Positions 17,712 through 26,580 of a stretch of DNA of 64,000 nt are shown one piece after another. The notes below the pieces were generated by a model. The model saw only the letters and a program-made list of their open reading frames with translations. It searched no databases and was not told the origin of the DNA. The stretch is from Rhodobacteraceae bacterium WFHF2C18 (lineage in GTDB: Bacteria; Pseudomonadota; Alphaproteobacteria; Rhodobacterales; Rhodobacteraceae), in the NCBI GenBank assembly GCA_002166865.1, contig NHTQ01000005.1, forward strand, positions 124,001 through 188,000. Reading direction: 5' to 3'. The position numbers were made by a program, and so were the translations under genes. Positions within the stretch are counted from its first letter, which is position 1. Each line of letters starts with the position of its first letter.

Positions 17712-18314
17712 TCACGCCTCCTGCGAAAGCTCGTCCTCGGGCGCGATCTTGAAAAAGGCGCGATCCGACCAGACGCCGAACCAGCCGTCCTCGCACACCC
17801 CGAGGTCCAGCAACCGGTAGAAGCTCTTGCGGTCGATCAGCGCCCAGAGATCGTCGCGCACCAGCAGGTACGGGGACGGCTCGCCGGTCTCGGGCGCGCG
17901 CTCCACCGCGATGGGATGCGCGGGGCCGGCGAGCACCTTGTCGCCCACGTTGGTCTCGAAGATCAGGTCCTGGTATTCGCCCACGCCCTCGACCTCGAAA
18001 TCGACCGCGACGAAGGGCACGTCGTCCACGGTGATTCCCACCTTCTCGGCCGGCGTGACCAGGAAATACTGATCCCCCTCGCGCCGCAGGATGGTCGAGA
18101 ACAACCGCACCAGCGCCGACCGCCGAATCGGGGACCCCTGGTAGTGCCAGGTACCGTCGCGGCCGATGCGCATGTCCAGGTCGCCGGTGAAGTCGGGGTT
18201 CCAGTCGTGGACCGGTGGCAGGCCCTTGCCCTTCGCGGCGCGGGCCGCCTCGGCCAGGCTCTCGGCCGTCGGGCCCTTGGGATTTTCTCCGTTCATTGCT
18301 TTTGCCATTTCCAT
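17712..18314 (-). CDS. DUF1285 domain-containing protein
   Basis: About 200 residues. The core VHDWNPDFTGDLDMRIGRDG, WHYQGSPIRRSALVRLFSTI and REGDQYFLVTPAEKVGI matches the DUF1285 family, widespread in proteobacteria and of unknown biochemical role. Three in-frame ATGs lie close together (18314, 18308, 18296) with no strong ribosome site; the first is given. It is divergent from the moxR operon, separated by 51 bp that contain a short inverted repeat (ATACA, CTCC, TGTAT at 18323-18336). Confidence 0.85.
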   Translation of the reverse strand: MEMAKAMNGENPKGPTAESLAEAARAAKGKGLPPVHDWNPDFTGDLDMRIGRDGTWHYQGSPIRRSALVRLFSTILRREGDQYFLVTPAEKVGITVDDVPFVAVDFEVEGVGEYQDLIFETNVGDKVLAGPAHPIAVERAPETGEPSPYLLVRDDLWALIDRKSFYRLLDLGVCEDGWFGVWSDRAFFKIAPEDELSQEA

Positions 18315-18365
18315 CGTGCGCGATACACTCCTGTATGAGGATATAGGTTGCACGGGAGTTTTGCC

Positions 18366-19373
18366 ATGAGCGAAGACGCGGATCTGCTGGCCGGCATCGA
18401 GGCGCTGGAGGACCGGCTGGCGCAGGCCCGCGCCTCGATCACCCGCCGCTTCATCGGGCAGGAACAGGTCGTGGACCTGTCGCTTTCGGCGCTTCTGTGC
18501 GGCGGGCACGGGCTGCTGGTCGGCCTGCCGGGTCTGGGCAAGACCCGGCTGGTGGAAACACTGGCCACCGTGATGGGGCTGCGCGGCAACCGGATCCAGT
18601 TCACCCCCGATCTGATGCCGGCCGACATCCTGGGATCCGAGGTGCTGGAAACCGGGCCGGACGGGGCGCGGGCCTTCAAGTTCATCCCCGGCCCGATCTT
18701 CTGTCAGCTGCTGATGGCCGACGAGATCAACCGCGCCAGCCCGCGCACCCAGTCCGCCCTGTTGCAGGCGATGCAGGAACGGCAGGTGACGGTGGCCGGC
18801 GAGGACCGCAAGCTCGAGCCGCCCTTCCACGTCCTGGCCACGCAGAACCCCATCGAGCAGGAAGGCACCTATCCCCTGCCCGAGGCGCAGCTCGACCGTT
18901 TTCTGGTGCAGATCGACGTGCCCTATCCCGACCGGGGGACCGAACGGGACATCCTTCTGGCCACCACCGGCGCCAGCGAGGAAGAGGCGCACGAGGTCTT
19001 CGGCGCCGAAGACCTGATCGAGGCGCAGGCGCTGCTGCGCCGCATGCCCGTGGGCGAATCGGTGGTCGAGACGATCCTCGACCTGGTGCGCGCCTTCCGC
19101 CCCGAGGATCCCGGCGCCTCCGAACAGGTGCGCGCGGCGGTCGCCTGGGGCCCGGGGCCGCGCGCGGCGCAGGCGCTGATGCTGACCGTGCGTGCGCGGG
19201 CGATGCTGCAGGGGCGCCTCGCCCCCGACATCGAGGACGTGGCCGCGCTGGCGCAGCCGGTGCTCAGCCACCGCATGGCGTTCAACTTCGCCGCGCGCGC
19301 CCGCGGCGAAAGCCTGCCGCGCCTCATTGCGGAAACCACCGAGCGAATCACCCGAACAGAGGCCGCCGCGTGA
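18366..19373 (+). CDS. MoxR family AAA+ ATPase
   Basis: A 335-residue AAA+ protein. Walker A is GLPGLGKT (near residue 55) and Walker B with its following asparagine is LLMADEINRASPRTQ; sensor 1 is LATQNPIEQEGTYPLPEAQ. MoxR ATPases act as chaperones for maturing protein complexes, usually with a VWA- or DUF58-domain partner encoded next to them, as here. GGAG precedes the ATG by 8 bases. The gene leads a four-gene run and overlaps the next gene through a GTGA junction. Confidence 0.93.
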   Translation: MSEDADLLAGIEALEDRLAQARASITRRFIGQEQVVDLSLSALLCGGHGLLVGLPGLGKTRLVETLATVMGLRGNRIQFTPDLMPADILGSEVLETGPDGARAFKFIPGPIFCQLLMADEINRASPRTQSALLQAMQERQVTVAGEDRKLEPPFHVLATQNPIEQEGTYPLPEAQLDRFLVQIDVPYPDRGTERDILLATTGASEEEAHEVFGAEDLIEAQALLRRMPVGESVVETILDLVRAFRPEDPGASEQVRAAVAWGPGPRAAQALMLTVRARAMLQGRLAPDIEDVAALAQPVLSHRMAFNFAARARGESLPRLIAETTERITRTEAAA

Positions 19374-20251
19374 CCGATCCCGCCCCCCTTCGCGCCCGGG
19401 CCGAGGCCGAGGCCGCTCCGCTGCCGCCGCTCCTGGCGCGGGCCGAGCATCTGGCCGGCACCGTTCTGCTGGGCGAACACGGCCGCCGGCGCGCGGGCAT
19501 GGGCGACGATTTCTGGCAGTACCGTCCCGTGCAACCCGGCGACGCGCGCCGCGACATCGACTGGCGGCGCTCGGCCCGCAGCGACACCGAGTTCGTGCGC
19601 CAGCGCGAGTGGCAGATCGCGCAGTCGGTGCTGATCTGGGTGGATGATGCGGCGGCGATGCGCTTCTCCTCCGACGCGCAGGCATTGCCGGAAAAGGCCG
19701 AACGCGCCCGGCTTCTGGCGCTGGCGGTGGCGGTGCTGCTGAACCGCGCAGGCGAGCGCGTGGGCCTGTCGGGGCATGACCTTCCGCCCCGGCGCGGCGA
19801 GGTGCAGATCGCGCGGCTGGCCCAGGCGCTTGTGCAGGCGGGCGACGCGGACTACGGCGCGCCGCGGACGGCCGGCCTTCTGCCACAGGGGCGCGCGCTT
19901 TTCGTTTCGGATTTCCTGGGGGACATGGCCCCGGTGCGCGACGCGCTCACCTCTGCCGCCGACCGTGGCGTGCGCGGCGTCCTGCTGCAGGTGCTCGACC
20001 CCGCCGAGGAAGCCTTCCCCTACCGCGGGCGCACCATTTTCGAAAGCATGGGCGGCACGCTTGCGCACGAGACGTTGAAGGCCAGCGAACTGCGCGCGCA
20101 ATACCTGGCGCGGCTTGCGGCCCGAAAGGATGAACTGGCCCGGCTCTGCGCCGTCGCCGGCTGGCAGTATCACTGCCACCATACCTCCGACAGCGCGCAG
20201 ACCGCGCTGCTTTGGCTCTACCGCGCCTTCGACGCCGCGGAGGCCGCATGA
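19370..20251 (+). CDS. DUF58 domain-containing protein (MoxR partner)
   Basis: A 293-residue protein with the DUF58 signature DFWQYRPVQPGDARRDIDWRRSARSDTEFVRQRE near residues 48-80, followed by a VWA-like domain (LIWVDDAAAM). It begins at a GTG overlapping the moxR stop codon, so translation is coupled. DUF58 proteins pair with MoxR ATPases in many bacteria and are thought to act at the membrane in envelope or stress functions. No transmembrane helix is evident, and no MIDAS metal-binding DxSxS is seen, only DDAAA. Confidence 0.88.
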   Translation: MTDPAPLRARAEAEAAPLPPLLARAEHLAGTVLLGEHGRRRAGMGDDFWQYRPVQPGDARRDIDWRRSARSDTEFVRQREWQIAQSVLIWVDDAAAMRFSSDAQALPEKAERARLLALAVAVLLNRAGERVGLSGHDLPPRRGEVQIARLAQALVQAGDADYGAPRTAGLLPQGRALFVSDFLGDMAPVRDALTSAADRGVRGVLLQVLDPAEEAFPYRGRTIFESMGGTLAHETLKASELRAQYLARLAARKDELARLCAVAGWQYHCHHTSDSAQTALLWLYRAFDAAEAA

Positions 20252-23001
20252 CCCTCGGCCCGCTCGGTTTCACCGCGCCCTGGCTGCTGCTCGCGCTCGT
20301 GGCCCTGCCGCTGCTGTGGCTGCTGCTGCGGGCGATTCCGCCCGCGCCGGTGCGGCGCCGTTTCCCGGGCGTGGCGCTGCTGCTGGGGCTGCGGGACGAC
20401 GACAGCGTGACCGACCGCACGCCCTGGTGGTTGCTGCTGTTGCGGATGCTGGCGGTGGCCGCGATGATCGTCGGGCTTGCCGGGCCGGTCCTGAACCCGC
20501 GTGAACAGGCGGCCGGCGCCAGGGACGGTCCGCTGCTGGTGGTGCTGGATTCCAGTTGGGCCGCCGCCCGCGACTGGCCGGCGCAACGGGCTTTGCTGGA
20601 CTCGATGCTGGCCGAGGCCGGCCGGCAGGACCGGCCCGTCGCCATCCTGCGCCTCACCGCGCCAGCGCCGCCCGTCTATCGCGCGGCCGGGGACTGGCGC
20701 AGCCGGCTCACCGGCCTGGCGCCGGATCCCTGGCCGCCCAGCCCTGCCATGATGACAGAGGCGGCACAGGCCCTCGGCGACCGCGCGGCCGAGGTGCGCT
20801 GGTTCTCCGACGGGCTGGCGCGGCCGGGGCGCGCGGAGCTTCTGGCCGCGCTGGAAGACCGCGGGCCCGTCACCGTCCACGAAAGCCCCGCGCCGGTGCT
20901 GGCCCTGACACCGCCGGCGATGGCCGAGGGCAGCATCGAACTGACGGCGCGCCGCGTCCTGCCCGGCGGCCCGCGGGAGATCACGGTCGCCGCGCATGGG
21001 CGGGACCCGGAGGGCATCCCGCGGCGCCTGGCCGAGCTGCCGCTGTCCTTCGCCGAGGGGGAAACCACGGCGTCCGGCGCCCTGTCGCTGCCGGCCGAAC
21101 TGCGCGCGCGGCTGACCCGCTTCCAGATCGAGGGCCAGGACCATGCCGGCGCCGTCACGCTTGCCGGCGACAGCCTCAAGCGGCGCGAGGTGGCGCTGAT
21201 CGCCGGCCGCGAGGATCGCGAAGGGCTGGAGCTGCTGGCGCCCACCCATTACCTGGAAAAAGCGCTCGCCCCCACGGCCGAGATCCTGGACGGGCAGCTC
21301 ATGGACGTGCTGCCGGCCAATCCCGATGTGATCGTCCTGGCGGATGTGGCGCAGCTTTCGGGCGGCGAGCAGGCCGGCGTGATGGAATGGGTCGAAAAGG
21401 GCGGGCTGCTGCTGCGCTTCGCCGGCCCGCGCCTTGCGGCCTCGGATGTCTCGCGCGAGGAGGAGGCGCCGCTGATGCCCGTGCGCCTGCGCGCCGGCGG
21501 GCGCACCGTCGGCGGCGCGATGAGCTGGGGCGAGCCCAAGAGCCTCGCGCCCTTCCCCGAGGACAGCCCCTTTCACGGCCTCGACATCCCGCCCGACGTG
21601 ACCGTGAGCGCCCAGGTCATGGCCCAGCCCGATCCCGCACTGGCCGACCGGGTCATCGCGCAGCTCTCCGACGGCACGCCGCTGGTCACGCGCAAGGCGA
21701 TCGGGCAGGGGCAGGTGGTGCTGTTCCATGTCACGGCCAACGCCGAATGGTCCAGCCTGCCGCTTTCGGGGCTTTTCGTGCAGATGCTGGAGCGGCTGGC
21801 CGTTTCCTCGGCCGTGGCCCTGCCCGAGATGGGCGAGCTTGAGGGCACCACGTGGCAGCCTGTGCAGGTGCTTGACGGCATGGGCCGGCTGCAGGAGGCG
21901 GGCACCCTGCCCGGCGTGCCGGGGCCCCGGCTGCGCGGCGATCCGCTGGGGCCCGACCTGCGCCCCGGGCTCTACGAGGGGCCCGATCGGCGCCTGGCGC
22001 TCAACGTGGTCGATGGCGATACCTCGCTCGCCCCCGCTGCCTGGCCGGCGCGCGTCCCGGTCGAGGGGTTGGCCCGCCCGCCCGAGACGCCCCTGGGCGG
22101 CTGGCTGCTGGCCGGGGCGCTGGCATTGCTCACGGCCGATATCCTGGCTGCGCTGGCATTGTCGGGCCGGTTGCTGCCCGCCCGCGCCGCCGTCGTCGTG
22201 CTGGCCGCCCTCGCCGCGCCGGACCCCGCCCCGGCGCAGCAGGACGGGGACAAGGCGCTGCGTGCCGCGACCGAGGTGGTGCTGGCCCATGTCCTTACCG
22301 GCAACGCGGAGGTCGACGATACCGCCCGCGCGGGGTTGCGCGGCCTGTCCGAGACGCTGTTTTTCCGCACCTCGGTGGAACCCGCCGACCCGGCCGGCGT
22401 GGATCTGGAAACCGACGAACTCGCGGTCTACCCGCTGCTGTACTGGCCCGTGACGCCCGAGCAGCCGATCCCCTCCGAGCAAGCCTACGCCAGGCTCAAC
22501 GAATACCTGCGCACCGGCGGGATGATCCTTTTCGACACCCGCGATGCCGATATCGCGGGATTCGGCGCGGCCTCGCCCAATGGCAAGAAGCTGCAACGCC
22601 TCGCCCGGCCGCTGGACATCCCCCCGCTGGAGCCGGTGCCGGACGACCACGTGCTCACCCGGACCTTCTACTTGCTGCAGACCTTCCCCGGCCGCCACTC
22701 GGGCCGGCAGGTCTGGGTCGAGGCCGCGCCCCCCGACGCCGAAAAGATCGAGGGCATGCCCTTCCGCGATCTCAACGACAACGTCACGCCGGTGGTGATC
22801 GGGGGAAACGACTGGGCCGCCGCCTGGGCCATGGACCGGCGCGGCAATGCCCTGTTTCCCGTGGGCCGCGGCTTTGCCGGGGAACGGCAGCGCGAACTGG
22901 CCTACCGTTTCGGCGTCAACCTCGTGATGCATGTGCTGACCGGCAACTACAAGTCCGACCAGGTGCACGTGCCTGCCCTTCTCGACAGGCTGGGCCAATG
23001 A
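20248..23001 (+). CDS. BatA-like membrane protein with C-terminal DUF4159
   Basis: A 917-residue protein starting in an ATGA overlap with the DUF58 gene. The N-terminal two helices around LGFTAPWLLLALVALPLLWLLL match the BatA/aerotolerance domain. A long periplasm- or cytoplasm-facing region with VWA- and glutamine-amidotransferase-like segments (VLDSSWAA; DVIVLADVAQLSGGEQ) follows. A membrane segment comes near residue 630, and a DUF4159 domain (about 690-917, with VYPLLYWPVTPEQP and LRTGGMILFDTRDADI) ends the protein. It is part of the conserved alphaproteobacterial moxR-DUF58-DUF4159 cluster, whose function is unknown. Confidence 0.85.
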   Translation: MTLGPLGFTAPWLLLALVALPLLWLLLRAIPPAPVRRRFPGVALLLGLRDDDSVTDRTPWWLLLLRMLAVAAMIVGLAGPVLNPREQAAGARDGPLLVVLDSSWAAARDWPAQRALLDSMLAEAGRQDRPVAILRLTAPAPPVYRAAGDWRSRLTGLAPDPWPPSPAMMTEAAQALGDRAAEVRWFSDGLARPGRAELLAALEDRGPVTVHESPAPVLALTPPAMAEGSIELTARRVLPGGPREITVAAHGRDPEGIPRRLAELPLSFAEGETTASGALSLPAELRARLTRFQIEGQDHAGAVTLAGDSLKRREVALIAGREDREGLELLAPTHYLEKALAPTAEILDGQLMDVLPANPDVIVLADVAQLSGGEQAGVMEWVEKGGLLLRFAGPRLAASDVSREEEAPLMPVRLRAGGRTVGGAMSWGEPKSLAPFPEDSPFHGLDIPPDVTVSAQVMAQPDPALADRVIAQLSDGTPLVTRKAIGQGQVVLFHVTANAEWSSLPLSGLFVQMLERLAVSSAVALPEMGELEGTTWQPVQVLDGMGRLQEAGTLPGVPGPRLRGDPLGPDLRPGLYEGPDRRLALNVVDGDTSLAPAAWPARVPVEGLARPPETPLGGWLLAGALALLTADILAALALSGRLLPARAAVVVLAALAAPDPAPAQQDGDKALRAATEVVLAHVLTGNAEVDDTARAGLRGLSETLFFRTSVEPADPAGVDLETDELAVYPLLYWPVTPEQPIPSEQAYARLNEYLRTGGMILFDTRDADIAGFGAASPNGKKLQRLARPLDIPPLEPVPDDHVLTRTFYLLQTFPGRHSGRQVWVEAAPPDAEKIEGMPFRDLNDNVTPVVIGGNDWAAAWAMDRRGNALFPVGRGFAGERQRELAYRFGVNLVMHVLTGNYKSDQVHVPALLDRLGQ

Positions 23002-23286
23002 CGCGGGCGCGGGTGGATCAATGCCTCAAGGACGGCCCGAACACGCCGCCCGGCTGTGTGATGGGCGGCTGTCCCGCCCCGACCGCAGCAATGCCTGCGG
23101 CGCGACGGCCAGCCGGATGTGCCGCGGTTCCGGGCCGTGCCGCCAGCCGGGCACTGCGCGGCGCCGCGCCACCCGCCCGGAGGGCATCGTTGGGGCGGCG
23201 TTCACCGCGCCACGCCCCGCATCGTGTATTGCCCGGCGCGCCGCTCCGCAGCGTAAGGCGGGCCGGCTCAGTCAAGCGGAGGCCGC
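23002..23286 (+). other. 285-bp non-coding gap inside the moxR operon
   Basis: The genes on either side are otherwise tightly packed, so this gap is unusual. A 99-codon frame starting at 22998 crosses it in an ATGA overlap, but its product is arginine/proline/alanine-rich with no recognisable domain and no typical codon pattern, so it is not called. No terminator, repeat or RNA gene was recognised. Confidence 0.4.
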
Positions 23287-25335
23287 ATGACCGGTAGCGT
23301 CATCTTCGACCCCCTGCTGCCCTGGTGGCTGATCGCCGCGCTGGCGGGGCTGACGCTGGCCGGCACGGCGCTGGCGCTCTGGCGGGGGCTGTCGGGCTGG
23401 GCGCTGCGCGGGCTGGCCGGGCTGGTGATCCTGGCCGCGCTCGCGGGGCCGCTCTACCAGCAGGAAGAGCGCGACCCCCTCTCCGACATCGTCCTGCTGG
23501 TCGAGGACGAAAGCGCCAGCCAGCGGCTGGCCGACCGGGCGGCCCGCACCGAAACTGCGGCCGATGAACTGGCCAATCGCCTTTCGGCCCGCGAGAACAC
23601 CGAGGTGCGCCGGATCACCGTGCCCGACGGGCCCGACAATTCCGGAACCCAGTTGATGACCGCCCTGTCCGAGGCGCTGGCAGAGGAGCCGCGCGGCCGT
23701 GTCGCCGGTGCCATCCTGCTCTCCGACGGGCGCCTGCACGACGTCGAGCGCGCGCCCGAGATGCCCGCGCCGCTGCACCTGCTGCACACCGGCCGCGCGG
23801 GCGACTGGGACCGCCGGCTGAGGATCGAGAATGCCCCGGCCTTCGCCATCCTGGGCGAGGAGGTCACGCTGACCCTGCGCATCACCGACGAGGGCGCGGC
23901 ACCGGCAGGGGTGGAGAGCGTGCCGCTCGACATCTCCATCGACGGGGAAGAGGCGCAGCGTTTCAACGTGCCCCTGGGCCGCGAGATCGAACTGCCGCTC
24001 ACCCTGCCCCACGGCGGGCGCAATGTGCTGGAGTTCACCACCCCCGCGGCCGCCGGCGAATTGACGGACCGCAACAACACCGCGCTCATCCAGATCAACG
24101 GCGTCCGCGACCGGCTGAGCGTCCTGCTGGTCTCGGGCGAACCGCACCCGGGCACCCGCACCTGGCGCAACCTTCTGAAGTCCGACAGCTCCGTCGATCT
24201 TGTGCATTTCACCATCCTGCGCCCGCCCGAGAAGCAGGACGGCGTGCCGGTGCGGGAACTGTCGCTGATCGCCTTTCCCACGCGCGAACTGTTCCTTGAG
24301 AAGGTCGAGGATTTCGACCTCATCATCTTCGACCGCTACAAGCGCCGCGGCATCCTGCCGTCGGTCTATCTCGACAATGTGTCCGACTACGTGGAAAACG
24401 GCGGTGCCGTCCTGCTGGCCGCGGGGCCCGATTTCGCCAGCGCCGACAGCATCTACCGCACGCCGCTGGAACGCGTGGTCCCGGCCAGCCCGACGGCCCG
24501 CGTGATCGAGGAACGCTACCGCCCCGAATTGACCGACACGGGCCGCCGCCATCCCGTCACCGCGGGCCTGGACAAGGTGTTCGACGGCGACTGGGGCCGC
24601 TGGATGCGCCAGATCGAGGTTGAGCAGCAGTCGGGCGACATGGTGATGACGGGGCAGGAGGGGCGCCCGCTTCTGGTTCTGGACCGCGTGGGCGAGGGGC
24701 GGGTGGCGCTGCTGGCCTCCGACCACGCCTGGCTGTGGAACCGCGGGTACGAGGGCGGCGGACCGCAGCTTGAGCTGTTGCGCCGGCTTGCCCACTGGAT
24801 GATGAAGGAGCCCGAACTGGAGGAAGAGGCCCTGCGCGCCGAGGCCACGGGCCAGCAGATGCGCATCATCCGCCGGACCCTGGGCGAAGAGGTGGGCCCG
24901 GTGACCATCACGACGCCGTCGGGCGAGACCGTCGAACGCGCGCTGGAGCAGGTCGCCCCGGGTCGGTTCGAAGCCCGCTACGAAGGCCCCGAGATCGGCC
25001 TTTACCGGCTGGAGAATGGCGACAAGACGGCCGTTATCGGCCTTGGCCCGGCCGCGCCGGTGGAGTTCGAACAGACCCTCGCCAGTGCCGCGCCCCTGTC
25101 TGAGGTTCTGGCGCGCACCGGCGGCGGCGCCAAGGCCCTTGCCGATGGCCTGCCGCGGATCCGCGAGGTGCGGCCGGGCCGGCCGGCGGCCGGGCGCGGC
25201 TGGATCGGGATCACGCCTCGCGGGGCCTACGAGACGCTATCGGCCAGGCAGGTCCCGTTGCTGCCGGCCTGGCTGGTCCTGGCGCTGGCGGCGGCGCTGA
25301 TTGTCGGCGGGTGGCTGCGCGAGGGCCGGCGATAG
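23287..25335 (+). CDS. Large membrane protein, glutamine amidotransferase-like
   Basis: A 682-residue protein. Two N-terminal helices (about 10-57, LLPWWLIAALAGLTLAGTAL and GLAGLVILAALAGPLY) and one C-terminal helix (LPAWLVLALAAALIVGGWL) bracket a large soluble domain. That domain includes a class I glutamine-amidotransferase-like fold region (SVLLVSGEPHPGTRTW; VSDYVENGGAVLLAAGPDF) without an obvious catalytic cysteine. Such proteins end the moxR-DUF58-DUF4159 cluster in Rhodobacterales. It probably forms a membrane complex with the preceding gene product; that is inferred from gene order. Confidence 0.75.
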   Translation: MTGSVIFDPLLPWWLIAALAGLTLAGTALALWRGLSGWALRGLAGLVILAALAGPLYQQEERDPLSDIVLLVEDESASQRLADRAARTETAADELANRLSARENTEVRRITVPDGPDNSGTQLMTALSEALAEEPRGRVAGAILLSDGRLHDVERAPEMPAPLHLLHTGRAGDWDRRLRIENAPAFAILGEEVTLTLRITDEGAAPAGVESVPLDISIDGEEAQRFNVPLGREIELPLTLPHGGRNVLEFTTPAAAGELTDRNNTALIQINGVRDRLSVLLVSGEPHPGTRTWRNLLKSDSSVDLVHFTILRPPEKQDGVPVRELSLIAFPTRELFLEKVEDFDLIIFDRYKRRGILPSVYLDNVSDYVENGGAVLLAAGPDFASADSIYRTPLERVVPASPTARVIEERYRPELTDTGRRHPVTAGLDKVFDGDWGRWMRQIEVEQQSGDMVMTGQEGRPLLVLDRVGEGRVALLASDHAWLWNRGYEGGGPQLELLRRLAHWMMKEPELEEEALRAEATGQQMRIIRRTLGEEVGPVTITTPSGETVERALEQVAPGRFEARYEGPEIGLYRLENGDKTAVIGLGPAAPVEFEQTLASAAPLSEVLARTGGGAKALADGLPRIREVRPGRPAAGRGWIGITPRGAYETLSARQVPLLPAWLVLALAAALIVGGWLREGRR

Positions 25336-25397
25336 CGGCCGCGGCCCTGCCCGTCCCGAAACCCCGTACGGCCCGCACGGTCAAGGCGTCCTAGGGG

Positions 25398-25760
25398 TCA
25401 GGGCGACAGCGGCACGCGGACAGTTTCGCCTGCCCATCCGTCCTTGGAACAGCGGGCGCGCACCAGGATCGCGCGCGTGCCGTCGGGCAAAGACAGCCCC
25501 GTCAGCGACCGCGTGAAGGGCTGTTCGGTCACATGCGGATGATGCAGGGTGCGCAGGCCCAGGCGGGTGCCCCGGGTGTCCAGCACCTCCCACCCGTCGG
25601 CGTAGTGGCCCCAGCCCGTGTCGGGGTGCTTGAGCGTGACCGAGACGCGCCAGACCATCCCGGCCTTTTCGGCCGTCACCTCCAGGATCTCGGGTTCGGC
25701 CGCCTGCCCGCTCGGGGCGGTCAGAGCGACGGTTGCAGCAATGAGCGTGGCGCGGATCAT
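25398..25760 (-). CDS. Hypothetical secreted protein
   Basis: A 120-residue protein with a clear signal peptide (MIRATLIAATVALTAPSGQA, cleavage probably after residue 20). The mature part is a small beta-rich domain with WRVSVTLKHPDTGWGHYADGWEV and LLVRARCSKDGW-like C-terminal residues. Only one cysteine is visible. I do not recognise a named family with a known role; proteins of this kind occur across Rhodobacteraceae. It is convergent with the moxR operon and follows the DUF599 gene by 35 bp. Confidence 0.7.
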   Translation of the reverse strand: MIRATLIAATVALTAPSGQAAEPEILEVTAEKAGMVWRVSVTLKHPDTGWGHYADGWEVLDTRGTRLGLRTLHHPHVTEQPFTRSLTGLSLPDGTRAILVRARCSKDGWAGETVRVPLSP

Positions 25761-25795
25761 GCCGCGACACTATTCCTTTCCCGCGCGTTGTGCAG

Positions 25796-26503
25796 TCACG
25801 TCTGCGTGTCCTCGGGTTCCAGCATGACCGCGCGCGACCGCGAAGCGAATTCGCGGCGCAACAGCACAAGGCAGGTCAGAACCACCCCGGCGATCAGCGC
25901 CTCGGGCCCCAGCAGCCAGATCGCCGTGGCCAGGGCGAAATAGACCGAACGCAGCCCGCGGTTGAATCCCTGCGCGGCGGTGATGTTGATCTCGGCCGCC
26001 TTGCGCGCGCGCGGCAGCGCCGCGGGATCCTGCGGATCGTTGGGCACCGCGGCCATCAGCACGCTGCAATAGCCGAACAAACGGTGGGACCAGACGAACT
26101 TGAGAAAGGCGTTGGCCAGGAAGACGAGCAACACCAGGAGCTTGACTTCCCAGACGATGACCGGGTCGCTTTCCAGCGTCAGGTCCGCGGCAACGCCCAC
26201 GAACCGCTCCATGTTGCCCAGAAGCGCCAGACAGCCGCCGATGGCGATCATCGTGGCCGAGGCGAAGAACGAGGTCCCCTGCCGCAGCGTCGCCAGGGTC
26301 TGCGCATCGAAGATGCGCGGCTGGCGCGTGATCATCTGCACCATCCATTCCCGGCGATACTGCGCCATCAGCCTGGAGACCGATGGCCGCTGCTGCGGCG
26401 GGCGCTCGATGATGAGGCCGATGGCGATCCAGCTTGCGAAAAGCAGGCCCACGGCCGCATAGTCGAGGGACGAGAAAAGGCTCAGACGGTCGATCCAGTT
26501 CAT
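25796..26503 (-). CDS. DUF599 domain-containing membrane protein
   Basis: A 235-residue inner-membrane protein with four to five hydrophobic helices (LDYAAVGLLFASWIAIGLII; GTSFFASATMIAIGGCLALLG; VIVWEVKLLVLLVFLANAFL; FALATAIWLLGPEALIAGVVL). The motifs REWMVQMITRQPRIFDAQTL and FKFVWSHRLFGYCSVLMA-like segment match DUF599. Function is unknown. It is divergent from glcD. Confidence 0.82.
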   Translation of the reverse strand: MNWIDRLSLFSSLDYAAVGLLFASWIAIGLIIERPPQQRPSVSRLMAQYRREWMVQMITRQPRIFDAQTLATLRQGTSFFASATMIAIGGCLALLGNMERFVGVAADLTLESDPVIVWEVKLLVLLVFLANAFLKFVWSHRLFGYCSVLMAAVPNDPQDPAALPRARKAAEINITAAQGFNRGLRSVYFALATAIWLLGPEALIAGVVLTCLVLLRREFASRSRAVMLEPEDTQT

Positions 26504-26548
26504 GCCGCGACACTAGCGCAGGCAACGGCCGCTTGCCATGATGGGAAA

Positions 26549-26569
26549 TTGGTTATATTTTCTTACCAA
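26549..26569. promoter_or_regulatory. AT-rich inverted repeat before glcD
   Basis: TTGGT (26549-26553) and ACCAA (26565-26569) flank an 11-base AT-rich spacer containing TATATT. It directly precedes the glcD ribosome site. The half-sites resemble those of FadR/PdhR/GlcC-type GntR regulators, but the spacing is longer than their consensus, so the assignment is weak. Confidence 0.3.
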
Positions 26570-26580
26570 AGGAGCGCGCC

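Noticed and set aside
22998..23297. 99-codon frame in an ATGA overlap within the moxR operon
   Set aside because: Product is arginine/proline/alanine-rich with no domain, and codon pattern does not match neighbours.
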